DNA of 64,000 nucleotides from Phycisphaerales bacterium (GTDB lineage: Bacteria > Planctomycetota > Phycisphaerae > UBA1845 > Fen-1342), in the NCBI GenBank assembly GCA_016716475.1, contig JADJWG010000002.1, positions 1,054,001 through 1,118,000 of the forward strand, read 5' to 3'. The translations under genes were made by a program, and so were the position numbers. This document shows, piece by piece, positions 24,286-34,101 of the stretch. How positions within the stretch are numbered: position 1 is the first letter of the stretch; each line of letters opens with the position of its first letter. Under the pieces are notes generated by a model. It ran no database searches. It had not been told where the DNA came from and saw only the letters and a program-made list of their open reading frames with translations.

Positions 24286-26184
24286 CTACTGCAGGTTCAC
24301 GAGCACCAGCACGAGCCCGTCTTCACCCTGGGGCAGCCGACTCATGGCCTTGCCGATGATCGCCCCGTCGGCCTGAGCCCGGTTCCCAACCGGCTTGGCG
24401 AAACCCGCCAGGTCGGAGGTCGTCAACAGGTCGCCGGGCTCGACACCTTGCATACGAGTGTCACACCGGACCCAGACACGCCCGGACATGGCCACCGGTC
24501 GATGACGCTCGCCGGCCGGACCGTCACCGAGCACGATGCCGGCCTGAAGGTCGTTGGCGCCGCTGATGACACCAGCGACTCGCTTGTTGTACGCCGTGCG
24601 TGAGACTCGCAGCTTGCCGGGCTGATCGGGATCGATCTCGACGACCATGCCGGCCTCGGCCTCCTCATCGAACTCGAAGCGCTCCGCAAGGTCGGCGCCA
24701 CCCATGATCTCCAGTACGTTGACAGACAGCGTCCCATCGACCTCTGCCCGGCCGTCAACATGCAAGGCGGTTCCACCGCCGGGATTCGCGAAAGTGCCAC
24801 CCACGCCCGTCGGGCTCCAGGTGATGCCTCGAACACCGAATTCGGTACCTTCACCCTCAATCGCGCGCCCGCCGATTGCATAGACGGCCGGACCGTTGCC
24901 GCCATCGGCTCGCAATGCCGGCTGGTTCAGCCGCCCGCCCGCTCCGATAGCCCACACGCCATAAGTCGAACCGTTTCCGGCTTCCCCTACCACACCCGCA
25001 CCACCGTCATTGCCCAGACCCCAGACGCCATAGGTTGCCTCAGCACGCACACCATGGCCGCCCGTGTTGCTGGCCGTGGCGAAAACACCCCGGTTTTGCC
25101 CAATGCCCTCGACACCTGTGCGGCCCTGACCTCGCACTCCGACACCCATAAATGCGGCACTCGTACCGAGCACTCCGTAGGTCCGGGTGCCAGCCGTATG
25201 ATCTGAAGTGGCCCGGCCACGGACACCGGCGGCACCGTCCGAGGCGGAATTGGTGACGCCATCGACACCCGGAGCATCACCGACGAGGGCGGGGTGAATT
25301 CCATACACACCGATACCCATCAGGCCACCGCCACTACCGTAGACACCAAATCCGAAATCACTGAGGGTTTCGCCGAACACCGCCCGGCCGCTGAGACTTT
25401 GGCCGTGCACGCCGGTACCGCTGCCTGCACTGGTCGCCCACACGCCGGTCGTGCCCGGCTGGAGCGAGAGGTTCAGGGCTCGCACCGCCGTCGCCGGCGC
25501 CGGGGCCGCGGCCGAAAGGATGCGTGCATACACCGCCCGACCACTGAATGACTCGGCACTCACCGCATCGGCGGTTCCGATCGCGGTTGCGCTCAGTGCC
25601 AGACCGCCGCCATCGTTGAGGAACTGCCCGGCCGGCCCCCCCATGGACGTAACGTTCAACGTCGCGTCGGTATTGGCCGGGTTGTTATTGCGGAACACGC
25701 CCGCCCAGCCCAGATCGTTGTTGACGATCTCAAACACGCTGCCGAGATTGTCGTCGGAAACGCCAAGGAACGGGAGACTCAACCCACTGGCATAGGGCGC
25801 GGGGGTCAACTCCTGGCGCGGGGACAGTGTCGTGAACACACCCGCGCCCGATGGCGATCGCACGGCAATCTCCAGGAAACGCGCCTTCCCATCAAACGGC
25901 GACGCACCGAACTGGTCGGCATCGTTGAGAAGCACCGTCACGCGCCCGCTCACAACCGCCACGTTGTCGAGCGCGTGCATCGCGCCGACCTGCAGTCCGC
26001 CAACCGCGGCATCCCACAACCTGAACTGAAAATCGCAGTTGCCGTGGACCGGCACACCACCCTGTGCCAATTCTCCCTGGTAGGTAAACGCGCGGCCGAC
26101 AGGGCTGTCCGCCTGTGCCGCGATCGTGAGCGCGCTCACGGCACACAGGGCCACCGCCGCTTGCATTCTTCGCATCCGCATCAT
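24286..26184 (-). CDS. Exported Gly/Val-repeat protein of unknown function
   Basis: The product is 632 residues from the ATG at 26184, which has AAGGAG six bases upstream. A signal peptide (AAVALCAVSALTIAAQA) precedes a beta-rich domain (AFTYQGELAQGGVPVHGNCD), then about 270 residues of degenerate short repeats of the type GVxGxG/YGVxG (TYGVLGTSAAFMGVGVRG, GVRAEATYGVWGLGND). The C-terminal 150 residues (GGADLAERFEFDEEAEAGMV onward) form a compact domain. The layout recalls phage tail-fibre or surface proteins with a beta-solenoid, but no function can be assigned. Confidence 0.7.
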   Translation of the reverse strand: MMRMRRMQAAVALCAVSALTIAAQADSPVGRAFTYQGELAQGGVPVHGNCDFQFRLWDAAVGGLQVGAMHALDNVAVVSGRVTVLLNDADQFGASPFDGKARFLEIAVRSPSGAGVFTTLSPRQELTPAPYASGLSLPFLGVSDDNLGSVFEIVNNDLGWAGVFRNNNPANTDATLNVTSMGGPAGQFLNDGGGLALSATAIGTADAVSAESFSGRAVYARILSAAAPAPATAVRALNLSLQPGTTGVWATSAGSGTGVHGQSLSGRAVFGETLSDFGFGVYGSGGGLMGIGVYGIHPALVGDAPGVDGVTNSASDGAAGVRGRATSDHTAGTRTYGVLGTSAAFMGVGVRGQGRTGVEGIGQNRGVFATASNTGGHGVRAEATYGVWGLGNDGGAGVVGEAGNGSTYGVWAIGAGGRLNQPALRADGGNGPAVYAIGGRAIEGEGTEFGVRGITWSPTGVGGTFANPGGGTALHVDGRAEVDGTLSVNVLEIMGGADLAERFEFDEEAEAGMVVEIDPDQPGKLRVSRTAYNKRVAGVISGANDLQAGIVLGDGPAGERHRPVAMSGRVWVRCDTRMQGVEPGDLLTTSDLAGFAKPVGNRAQADGAIIGKAMSRLPQGEDGLVLVLVNLQ

Positions 26185-26385
26185 CTGCTGCTCCTTGGGT
26201 TGCACCATTCATTTAGGGCCCGAACATGCCCCCGGAGGCCTGGTCTCCAGCACCCGGCCCACTCCTGAAACGTGAACCACGAGCAACCCTTTCGCGCGAA
26301 ATGGAGGAAATTTCCGGCTGTTCCGGCCCAATCGGTTGGAGGGACCCCCTGAAGAGTGGAGGCCCCCCCTACTGCATCTCTGTTC

Positions 26386-29300
26386 TCAGTGCGGGATTGG
26401 GGCTCCGCCGTGCCCCCGGCGCGGCTTGGCTCGCCAAAGGCGGAGCGAGGTGTCGTTACTGGCAGATACGAGCCAGTGCCCGTCCGGCGAGAATGCCAAA
26501 CCCAGAATGCCCCCGCTGTGTGCCCGGAATGACAGCGCGATCCTGCCGTACCACGGATCCCAGAGACACAATTGGCCGTCGTAGCCCCCTGAAGCCAGCC
26601 GCCGACCATCCGGAGAGAAGGTGAGACTCTGCACGTACCCCCGGTGCCCCCTCAACAGATGTGTCGCCGCACCGCTACACGCATCCCAAATACGCACGGT
26701 CCGATCATGACCACCTGTGGCAATCATCGCCCCATCCGGCGAGTACGCGACCGCTATGACGATCCCCTCGTGACCTTCGAGCCGTCCGACCTCCTCCCCT
26801 GACACCGGGTCCCAGAGATGTACCACGCCATCCGATCCCGCCGCTGCGACCTGTGCTCCATCCGGTGAGAAGGTCACGCGATATAACCGTTCCGAACCGC
26901 TGAAAACACGGCGTACGATTACCCCGCGATCGGCATCCCAAAGCACAATCTCGCCGTCGAAACCGGTGGAGGCAAGCAGGTGGTCATCCGGCGAGAAGGC
27001 CAGGCCGAAGATATTCTGGCTGTGCCCCTCCAAGCGATGCAGCAGGGCGCCCGTATCCATGTCCCAGACGAAAACCTTGCCGTCAAAGCCACCGGTCGCG
27101 CTGCGCCTTCCATCGTGACTGAGCGCCAGCGCATCGATGTTTCCCAGCGGCTGACGAGCAATCCGGCGCGATTCGGTACGCTCCACATCCGTGGCGCGAA
27201 TGGCGCCGTCGCGTCCTGCGGAGATCACCTGCTGGTTATCTGGCGACACCGCGACACCACGCACGAGATCCGTATGCACCTGTAATCGCGTGGATGGCTG
27301 CGAATCCGTGGCCGACCACACCCTGACGGTGCCGTCGGCGCTGGCCGAACACAGCCACGCTCCATCCGACGAGAAGGCCACAGCATGAACAGCCGCAATG
27401 TGGCCATAGTGGGTCGCGACGAATTGCCGCTCCTCCAGGTCCCACACACGAATCACGAGCCCCAGGCAAATCGCCAGGTGCCGCCTGTCCGGGCTGAAGG
27501 CAATACCACCGGGCAATTCGGGGTGACATGCAATCACGTCGACCTCCGCGCCTGTGGCCGGATTCCAGAGCCGGACACTCGTATCGTTGCTGCTCGATGC
27601 GATGAGCTGTCCATCGGGGCTGTACGCCACGGCCCGCACTACGCCGCCGTGGCCGGCAATGGTTCGCACCTCGTGACTGCCAGACACGGACCACAGCCGG
27701 ACCGTCGAATCCTCACCCCCCGAGACGAGGTAGGCACCATCGGGAGAGAACGCGATACACCGGATTCGCTCTGTATGCCCAGTTAGCGGGACGCCGGATT
27801 CTCCAGTCGCAGGGTTCCATAGGCGTATGGTCCCGTCGCTGCTGGCCGATGCGATGATCCTGCCATCCGGAGCAACGGCGACGCCGTTGACGTTGGCCGT
27901 ATGCCCGCGCCACGCTTCGAGCAGCTCACCTGTTCGTACATTCCACAACCGGACCGTATTGTCATTGCTGGTGGAGACAACCCGTTCGTTGTCCGGTAGA
28001 AATGCGACGGCGTTCGCACTCATCTCGTGGCCGGTGAGCAGCCGAAATTCCATCCCGGTCGCCGTGCTCCAGATCCGAATCGTGCGATCTACGGCCGCCG
28101 ATGCAACCAGGGTGTCATCCGGTGAGAACACTGCGGCGCGCACCTCCAGCGTATGCCCCAGGAGAGTGCCCACACTGGTATCGGTAAACCGACGAAGGTA
28201 GTGCCACTCCCAGTCGCGCAGGTCCTCGGGGCACTCCTCCAGCAGTTGGCTCAGACGCAGCGTGTTCTCCGCCTCAAGGGCCGCCTGTGCCAGGGCGATG
28301 GTGTTGAAATAGGCGGTTCGGCGGAGCTGCTCGGCCCGGTCCTCCGCAAGGCGAAAGCCGTGGTCCGCGACCTGGTACGCCCGCTCTGCCCGTACTCGTT
28401 CCCGGGCGGCCGATCGGTACAGCAGGGCGAACGTGGTCGCCGCCGCGACGGTAAGTACGAAAAATGAAGCGGCCACCGCTGCTACCGCTCTGTGCCGCGC
28501 AAGTGTCTTGCGGAGCACGTACCAGCCGCTATCGCGTTTCGCATCGATCGGTGCACCAGCAAGGTAACGCCGCAGGTCGCGCCCCAGCTCACCCGCAGAG
28601 CCGTACCGACGCTCGCGCTGCTTGTTCAGGCAGGTCAGCACGATCGTCTGCAGCTCGTCGCTGATGCCCGTGTGCAGGGAGCGTGGTCGCCGCGGCTCCA
28701 CGGACAGGATGTTCTGGATCACTTCGTGGAGTGGGCCACGCACTTCGTATGGAAAGTGACCGGTCAGGGCCTGATACAGCATGACTCCCAGTGAATAAAC
28801 GTCGGTGCGCACGTCCAACTCGTGACGCCGCCCGGCCGCCTGTTCGGGGCTTGCCCACGGCAGTGACCCGACAAACTGCCCGCTGCGGGTCATCGTCACT
28901 TCGTCCGTCGCCTCGGCCTGCGTGCCGGTTAGTTTCGCCAGGCCAAAATCGAGCACGTGCGGCTCGCCATTTTCCGTCACGCGTACGTTGCTGGGTTTGA
29001 GATCCCGGTGAATCACACCGCGCAGGTGCGCCGCTTCCACTGCGTCGCAAAGCTTGCCAAACACGGCCAGGATGTGCTCGCTCTCCTCCCGCTGCTGCCG
29101 CGCGGTGGGCAGCGTACCTGCCTGCGCGGTGCGCTGCTGCACATATTCGTCGAAGGGCAGACCCGCGATGTAGTCCATCACGAAGTAATGTCGACCTGCC
29201 ACACTACCGCTGTCGTGAATGGTCACGATGTTGGGGTGTTTCAGCGTCGCAAGGATCTGCACTTCGCGCTCAAAGCGCACCCGCTCATCAGCCCCGGCGA

Positions 29301-29709
29301 ATGGTCCCTCGCGCAGCACCTTGATGGCCACTTCACGCCGGGTGGCCGCGTGCATCGCCAGGTACACCACGCCTTGGCCGCCGCGATGAATCTCGCCCAG
29401 CAGCGTATATCCCGGCAAGGCGCCGATGAATCCCTCCACGTTCTCATCCGGGTTCGTGCCCGTCTCCACCGCCGACGGGACGCGTGGCAGGGCGGCGCGC
29501 TCCAGGGCCCCTTCGATCGCCGCCAGCTTGCGCAGTTCAATTTTCAGCTCCGGCAGGAGATCCGCGTGGGCGGCGAGAACTTCGTCGTCCGAGAGGGTGT
29601 TTCCGGCCGCGCGCTTTCGAATACACTCCCGCGCCACGGCGCGCACACGTGTGGAGCGCTCAATGGGATCCGGCTCGCTCCGCGGTGCATTCATCGACTC
29701 GCCCACCAT
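26386..29709 (-). CDS. Ser/Thr protein kinase with 14 WD40 repeats
   Basis: An 1107-residue Hanks-type kinase. The kinase domain spans about 100-370: glycine loop GEIHRGGQGVVYLA, Lys130 (EVAIKVL), catalytic loop HRDLKPSNV, DFGLAK and ASPEQ, all intact. A transmembrane helix near 415-435 (AVAASFFVLTVAAATTFALL) and a short coiled coil follow. The C-terminal part has 14 WD40 units, each with an AFSPDG-like strand and RLW, consistent with two seven-bladed propellers for protein binding. This kinase-WD40 layout is common in planctomycetes. The ECF sigma gene lies 46 bases upstream, suggesting a shared signalling unit. Confidence 0.93.
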   Translation of the reverse strand: MVGESMNAPRSEPDPIERSTRVRAVARECIRKRAAGNTLSDDEVLAAHADLLPELKIELRKLAAIEGALERAALPRVPSAVETGTNPDENVEGFIGALPGYTLLGEIHRGGQGVVYLAMHAATRREVAIKVLREGPFAGADERVRFEREVQILATLKHPNIVTIHDSGSVAGRHYFVMDYIAGLPFDEYVQQRTAQAGTLPTARQQREESEHILAVFGKLCDAVEAAHLRGVIHRDLKPSNVRVTENGEPHVLDFGLAKLTGTQAEATDEVTMTRSGQFVGSLPWASPEQAAGRRHELDVRTDVYSLGVMLYQALTGHFPYEVRGPLHEVIQNILSVEPRRPRSLHTGISDELQTIVLTCLNKQRERRYGSAGELGRDLRRYLAGAPIDAKRDSGWYVLRKTLARHRAVAAVAASFFVLTVAAATTFALLYRSAARERVRAERAYQVADHGFRLAEDRAEQLRRTAYFNTIALAQAALEAENTLRLSQLLEECPEDLRDWEWHYLRRFTDTSVGTLLGHTLEVRAAVFSPDDTLVASAAVDRTIRIWSTATGMEFRLLTGHEMSANAVAFLPDNERVVSTSNDNTVRLWNVRTGELLEAWRGHTANVNGVAVAPDGRIIASASSDGTIRLWNPATGESGVPLTGHTERIRCIAFSPDGAYLVSGGEDSTVRLWSVSGSHEVRTIAGHGGVVRAVAYSPDGQLIASSSNDTSVRLWNPATGAEVDVIACHPELPGGIAFSPDRRHLAICLGLVIRVWDLEERQFVATHYGHIAAVHAVAFSSDGAWLCSASADGTVRVWSATDSQPSTRLQVHTDLVRGVAVSPDNQQVISAGRDGAIRATDVERTESRRIARQPLGNIDALALSHDGRRSATGGFDGKVFVWDMDTGALLHRLEGHSQNIFGLAFSPDDHLLASTGFDGEIVLWDADRGVIVRRVFSGSERLYRVTFSPDGAQVAAAGSDGVVHLWDPVSGEEVGRLEGHEGIVIAVAYSPDGAMIATGGHDRTVRIWDACSGAATHLLRGHRGYVQSLTFSPDGRRLASGGYDGQLCLWDPWYGRIALSFRAHSGGILGLAFSPDGHWLVSASNDTSLRLWRAKPRRGHGGAPIPH

Positions 29710-29755
29710 CCGCCGCGCGGCACAATCTACCTGGTGGTGTCCGCGTCCGTGACCA

Positions 29756-30379
29756 TCACGCCTTGCGACTCAGGTAGCTTGAGTCCGGCCCCAGCAAATC
29801 CCGCATACGCCGCAACGCCCGGTGGCACAACATCTGCGCCGCCGCTTTCGTGAGCCCCAAGCGCTCCCCGATGGCGGCCACCGGCAACCCCTCGACATAG
29901 CGCAGGCGCAGCACCGTACGGTAATCTTCGGGTAGTTGTTCGAGTTGTACCTGAACCGCTTCGACCGCCTCTTGCCGCGCAGCCGTATGACTCGGCGTCC
30001 GTTCGTGACCCGCCAACTGACCGAGCAGGTCCACGAGTGAAGTCTCCCATTCGGCCGGTTGCGCCGCAGCCCGGCCGCCACCGCGCTTCGCCGTTCGTTG
30101 TGCGCGCAACAGGTCGATCAACCGATGCTCAGCGATCCGCGCGAGCCACCGGAAGAACGCATCCGGACCCGCCGGCGCGAACTGCGTGATCCCCTGTGCG
30201 GCCCGCACGAAGGTTTCCTGCAGGACATCTTCGACCCCTACACTGCCGCGCAACTCCGGTGGCAGCTTCGGCACGATGAAGCGTGCCAGCCGGTCGTAGT
30301 GTGTCAAGAGCAATTCCTCGAGCGCAGCCCGCTCTCCTCTCACCGCTGCATGCAGCAGATTCTCCTCACGCTCATCCAT
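29756..30379 (-). CDS. ECF-subfamily RNA polymerase sigma factor
   Basis: A 207-residue sigma70 family protein. Region 2 has HYDRLARFIVPKLPPELRG followed by DVLQETFVRA and FFRWLARIAEHRLIDLLR; region 4 ends in the helix-turn-helix LPVAAIGERLGLTKAAAQML. It is of the planctomycete type found next to WD40 kinases, as here. The kinase is probably its control partner or shares its operon. No anti-sigma gene is nearby. Confidence 0.92.
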   Translation of the reverse strand: MDEREENLLHAAVRGERAALEELLLTHYDRLARFIVPKLPPELRGSVGVEDVLQETFVRAAQGITQFAPAGPDAFFRWLARIAEHRLIDLLRAQRTAKRGGGRAAAQPAEWETSLVDLLGQLAGHERTPSHTAARQEAVEAVQVQLEQLPEDYRTVLRLRYVEGLPVAAIGERLGLTKAAAQMLCHRALRRMRDLLGPDSSYLSRKA

Positions 30380-30539
30380 GGGATCAACCTGAGAGCGGAC
30401 ACCTCGGCCACTCCCAATCCTACGCGTCCCGCTGGTTGCTTCAAGCGCGGCTCCCGAATTGACCGGACCGATCTCGTCCCATCAACCTCGACCAGCGGGT
30501 AGAATGCCACCCGTAGCACCTGCCCCCGGGAGACCCGCC

Positions 30540-32768
30540 ATGCGCCATGATTGCCTACTGCTGCTGCTCGGCCTGATGATCACCCCCGCCTTCGCCCAGC
30601 GCGCCGCGCTTTTCGATGAGCTGGACATCCTTTACCCCGACACGGACGCCACCACCGGTACCCAGCGGTTGGCGAGTAACACCCCGCGGGGCGTCCCGGC
30701 CGGCGTGCATGCGCTCGTGACAGGGCTTTCTCCGGATGCCACCCTGACCTGGCAGCTCCGGATCGATGGGACACCGGTCCCGGACGCCCGCGCATTCCAG
30801 CTTCTCGATGTTCCCGTGGAGCAGAATACCGGTCTCAGCAGCCGTACCGAGAGCTGGGACAAGAAACCTAACCCGCACGTCATCCGCAGGGCGCCGTTCC
30901 GCGTATTTGAAGTCCTCCGCCCCATCGATCAGTCTCTGAAGGTCGGCACGAGCGGCGTGCTGGCCCTGCGTGTCGAGGTGCCGCTCAGTCCGGAAAACGC
31001 CCCAGGCACGCGTAACTACACGCTGGACATTGCATCGGGAGGTTGGCGCCACTCGTTGCAATGGGAACTGACCGTCCACCCCGTCACCGTTCCGCCGCTT
31101 CGCGCTCAGCAGCACGGCTACACCAATTGGTTCAGTCCCGCGGTCATCGCGGAACGCCACGGACTCGAACCGTGGAGCGAGCCGTTCTGGAACATGCTCG
31201 GCCGCTATGCCGACCTGATGGCCCGTGGACGACAGAACACGTTCTGGGTTCGCTAGAGTGATTTCACCGCGCGCACCGACTCGGGTGCTCCACAACTCGA
31301 CTCCAAGCGCCTCGCACGCTACGTACAAATTTTCCTCGATCGCGGCTTCACCTGTTTGGAAGGCGGCCACCTGGCTCACCGACACGGTGGCAACTGGGAT
31401 TCTCCTCGGCTCGACTTCTTTCTGACCGGCAGTGATGTAACCAGCGACGCCGGGCGCGCCGAACTCGCCGACTTCCTCGTCGCGCTCCGGAGCACCCTCG
31501 CGGAACTCAACCCACCACCGTCTGTTCGCTACCTCCAGCACCTTACGGACGAACCCACCGACACCAACGCCACAAGTTACAAGGCCCTGGCGGAGCAAGT
31601 GCGAACCCACATGCCGGGTGTACGGATCTTCGAAGCCACCATGTCGCTCGCTTTGGTCGGCGCGGTGGACGTCTGGTGCCCGCAGGTTCAGGAGTACCAG
31701 CGCAACCGTGCGTTCTTCGACGCCCGCAGGCAGGCCGGTGATGGCGTGTGGATCTACACCTGCCTGATTCCCGGTGGTCCGTGGCTCAACCGCCTCCTTG
31801 ACCAGGAGCGGTTGCGGCCTGTGCTGCTCGGCTGGTCGCTGGAGGCGAGCGACCTCGACGGCTTCCTGCACTGGGGCCTGAATCACTACCGCCCCGGCGT
31901 CGACCCCTTCGAACAGAGCGTCGTGCCGCATGGCGATGGTCCGCCGAACTTCCTGCCGGCCGGTGACTCGCATGTCCTTTACCCTGGACCGGACGGCCCG
32001 CTCTCCGGTCAACGCTTTGAAGCTCATCGCATCGGTCTGGAGGACGCCGCCCTGCTGCGTATGCTGAAAATGCATCACCCGCAACGCGCGGCCGAACTCG
32101 TCCAGGCCGTCTTCCGCGGCTTCGACGACTACGAGCGCGACGTCACCGCGTACCGCGCAACCCGGCGGCACCTGCTCACCGCGCTGGACTCCAAGGAGCC
32201 GGCCGACACCGGCGTGCTGTTGTTCAATGGGCGCGACCTGGCCGGCTGGACAGCTTACTTCCCCGATGGCACGAAAATGGAAGACGTTTGGCGCGTCGAA
32301 GACGGCATCCTCATTTGCAAGGGACAGCCGGCCGGCTATCTCCGTACGAAAGAGCAGTTTACAAACTTCCGCCTGACACTGCAGTGGCGCTGGAATCCGG
32401 CGACCCAGCAGGCCGGCAACAGCGGCGTGCTGCTGCGCGTCATCGGCGAGGAGAAGGTCTGGCCGCGCTGTGTCGAGGCCCAGCTTCAGCACGGCAACGC
32501 CGGGGACTTCTGGAACATCGGCGATTTCCCGATGCAAACCGAGCCCGACCGCACGCAGGGCCGCAACACGCGGAAGCTGGTCGCAGCCGAACGGCCGGTC
32601 GGCGAGTGGAACGAGTACGACATCCTCGTGGACGGTGGGCGCATCGCTCTGAGAATCAATGGGCAACTGGTCAACGAGGCCAGCGACGTGCTCGAGGTCC
32701 CGGGCTGGATCGGACTCCAGTCGGAGGGCACGGAGATCCACTTCCGGGAGATCCGCATCCAACGGTGA
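30540..32768 (+). pseudogene. GH123-like/DUF1080 exported protein split by an in-frame TAG
   Basis: One continuous frame runs from the ATG at 30540 to 32768 except for a TAG at 31254-31256, directly after RQNTFWVR. Before it: a signal peptide (LLLLLGLMITPAFAQ) and a beta-sandwich resembling the N-terminal domain of GH123/DUF4091 glycoside hydrolases. After it the same frame continues with SDFTARTDSGAPQLD, a TIM-barrel-like region (DVWCPQVQEYQRNRAFFDA) and a C-terminal DUF1080 laminin-G-like sugar-binding domain (LLFNGRDLAGWTAYFPDGT to IHFREIRIQR). It would act on polysaccharide outside the cytoplasm. If the stop is real, only fragments are made. The first start codon in the second fragment is at 31356. 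Confidence 0.8.
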
Positions 32769-32890
32769 AGCGGCCAGTGCTTCTGGACAGCGGTAGTCTC
32801 GCGGGGCACCGCACCGCGCGCGAGGCGCGCCGGTCAACGTGCGTGGTATACTCCCCCGGAACGATCCTGTGCCCGAGCTTGGAGGTTAGC

Positions 32891-33484
32891 ATGCCCGGGA
32901 TTCTGTGCGAGCACTGCACGGCCGCGTGCTGTAACTACATCGCGTTGCCGATTGACGAACCCGAAACCCACGCGGAGTTCGAGGATCTGCGCTGGTTCCT
33001 GATTCACGAGCACGTCAGTGTCTTCGTCGAGGACGGTTCCTGGTTCATTGCATTTCAGACCCGCTGCCGACACCTGCGCGACGATCACCTCTGCGGCATC
33101 TACGATACGCGACCACAAATCTGCCGGGACTACTCAACCGAGAACTGCGACTATCACTCGGGAGATTACGGCTGGGAGCAGCACTTCACGGCACCGGAGC
33201 ACCTCGACTCGTACATTCGCACCCACGGTCCGCAGGACGCGCGCAAGGGGGCCGCGGCGCGCGCGAAGCTCAATGGCCACAGCACCGCCCGCAATGCAAG
33301 GCCGGGCGCACACCGGAAGTCCGGCGACCGGCAGGTCGAGAACGGTGACGAGTCCGGCCCGCAGCGACGCCGCGGACGAAAAGTTCCACGGCGACTGCTC
33401 ATGCCCCCGGCACAGTTCGCGCCCAACACACAGACCGACCGCCGCGGAGTGCCCCTGCCGGTACTACCGTCGCGCGAAGGATAG
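32891..33484 (+). CDS. YkgJ-family cysteine-cluster protein
   Basis: A 197-residue protein with GGAGG seven bases before the ATG. The N-terminal half carries the YkgJ Cys set: CEHCTAACC, then CRHLRDDHLCGIYDTRPQIC and ENCDYH, thought to bind zinc or iron-sulfur. The C-terminal 80 residues are basic and low in structure. Usual family length is about 110-130, so the tail is an extension. Function unknown beyond metal binding. Confidence 0.85.
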   Translation: MPGILCEHCTAACCNYIALPIDEPETHAEFEDLRWFLIHEHVSVFVEDGSWFIAFQTRCRHLRDDHLCGIYDTRPQICRDYSTENCDYHSGDYGWEQHFTAPEHLDSYIRTHGPQDARKGAAARAKLNGHSTARNARPGAHRKSGDRQVENGDESGPQRRRGRKVPRRLLMPPAQFAPNTQTDRRGVPLPVLPSREG

Positions 33485-33585
33485 GCCACCCTACCGCCGG
33501 CCGCGCTGCTCCCCCCACAAGGAGAGCTCGCCCGTGCAGTGCGTATTGCACACTCCGCGCAGGATCGGAAGTGCACACGGCCGGG

Positions 33586-34044
33586 CTACTTCGGCTCGGC
33601 CTTGGCGTAAAATGTCCGTGGCGCCTCGCGGTAATAGCGGAACAGCGCCGGACAGAGCCACCCTTCCTGCTCGAGCTGCTCGCAGAAGTACCAGTTGCCA
33701 CCCTGATCGGCCCGTAACCAGGTCAACTGATGCGTATGACCGGGGAACGGCTGCGCTGAGAACAGCAGGCGAAAACCCGCGTCCGCGTCTGGAATGCTCT
33801 TCACCATGTCGTCGATAATCGCGGGAATGCCGGACACAAATGGCTCCCGCGTAAGACCTACGGCGGCATCATCAAACACCCAGGTTCCCGCGTGCCGATA
33901 CGGTGCCAGGACCATGATCGAATTCGTGGGACGGTAGATCCCGAACGGTTGCAGCACCCCGCGGTAGTATGCGACAGTGGCGGATACGGAAACGATGGCC
34001 AGCACTGCGACCGCAACACGCCAGAGCTTGAAAGTCTTCTTCAT
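33586..34044 (-). CDS. Membrane-anchored small protein, DUF6717-like
   Basis: A 152-residue protein with an N-terminal hydrophobic anchor (LWRVAVAVLAIVSVSATVAY), then a compact domain with YRHAGTWVFDDAAVGLTREP, LFSAQPFPGHTHQLTW and EGWLCPALFRYYREAP. I associate this pattern with small proteins annotated DUF6717, from memory. No active-site motif is evident. It is transcribed toward the flanking YkgJ gene (convergent). Confidence 0.6.
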   Translation of the reverse strand: MKKTFKLWRVAVAVLAIVSVSATVAYYRGVLQPFGIYRPTNSIMVLAPYRHAGTWVFDDAAVGLTREPFVSGIPAIIDDMVKSIPDADAGFRLLFSAQPFPGHTHQLTWLRADQGGNWYFCEQLEQEGWLCPALFRYYREAPRTFYAKAEPK

Positions 34045-34101
34045 CGGTCCACCTGTACGGCCAGCCAGTGGGCCCCCGTCTTGCGTACCCGCGCGGTAGA
34101 C

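Noticed and set aside
30555..32837. 760-codon minus-strand frame over the GH123/DUF1080 gene
   Set aside because: The plus strand has signal peptide, domain matches and codon pattern; the antisense frame has none. Its openness is the expected shadow in high-GC DNA.
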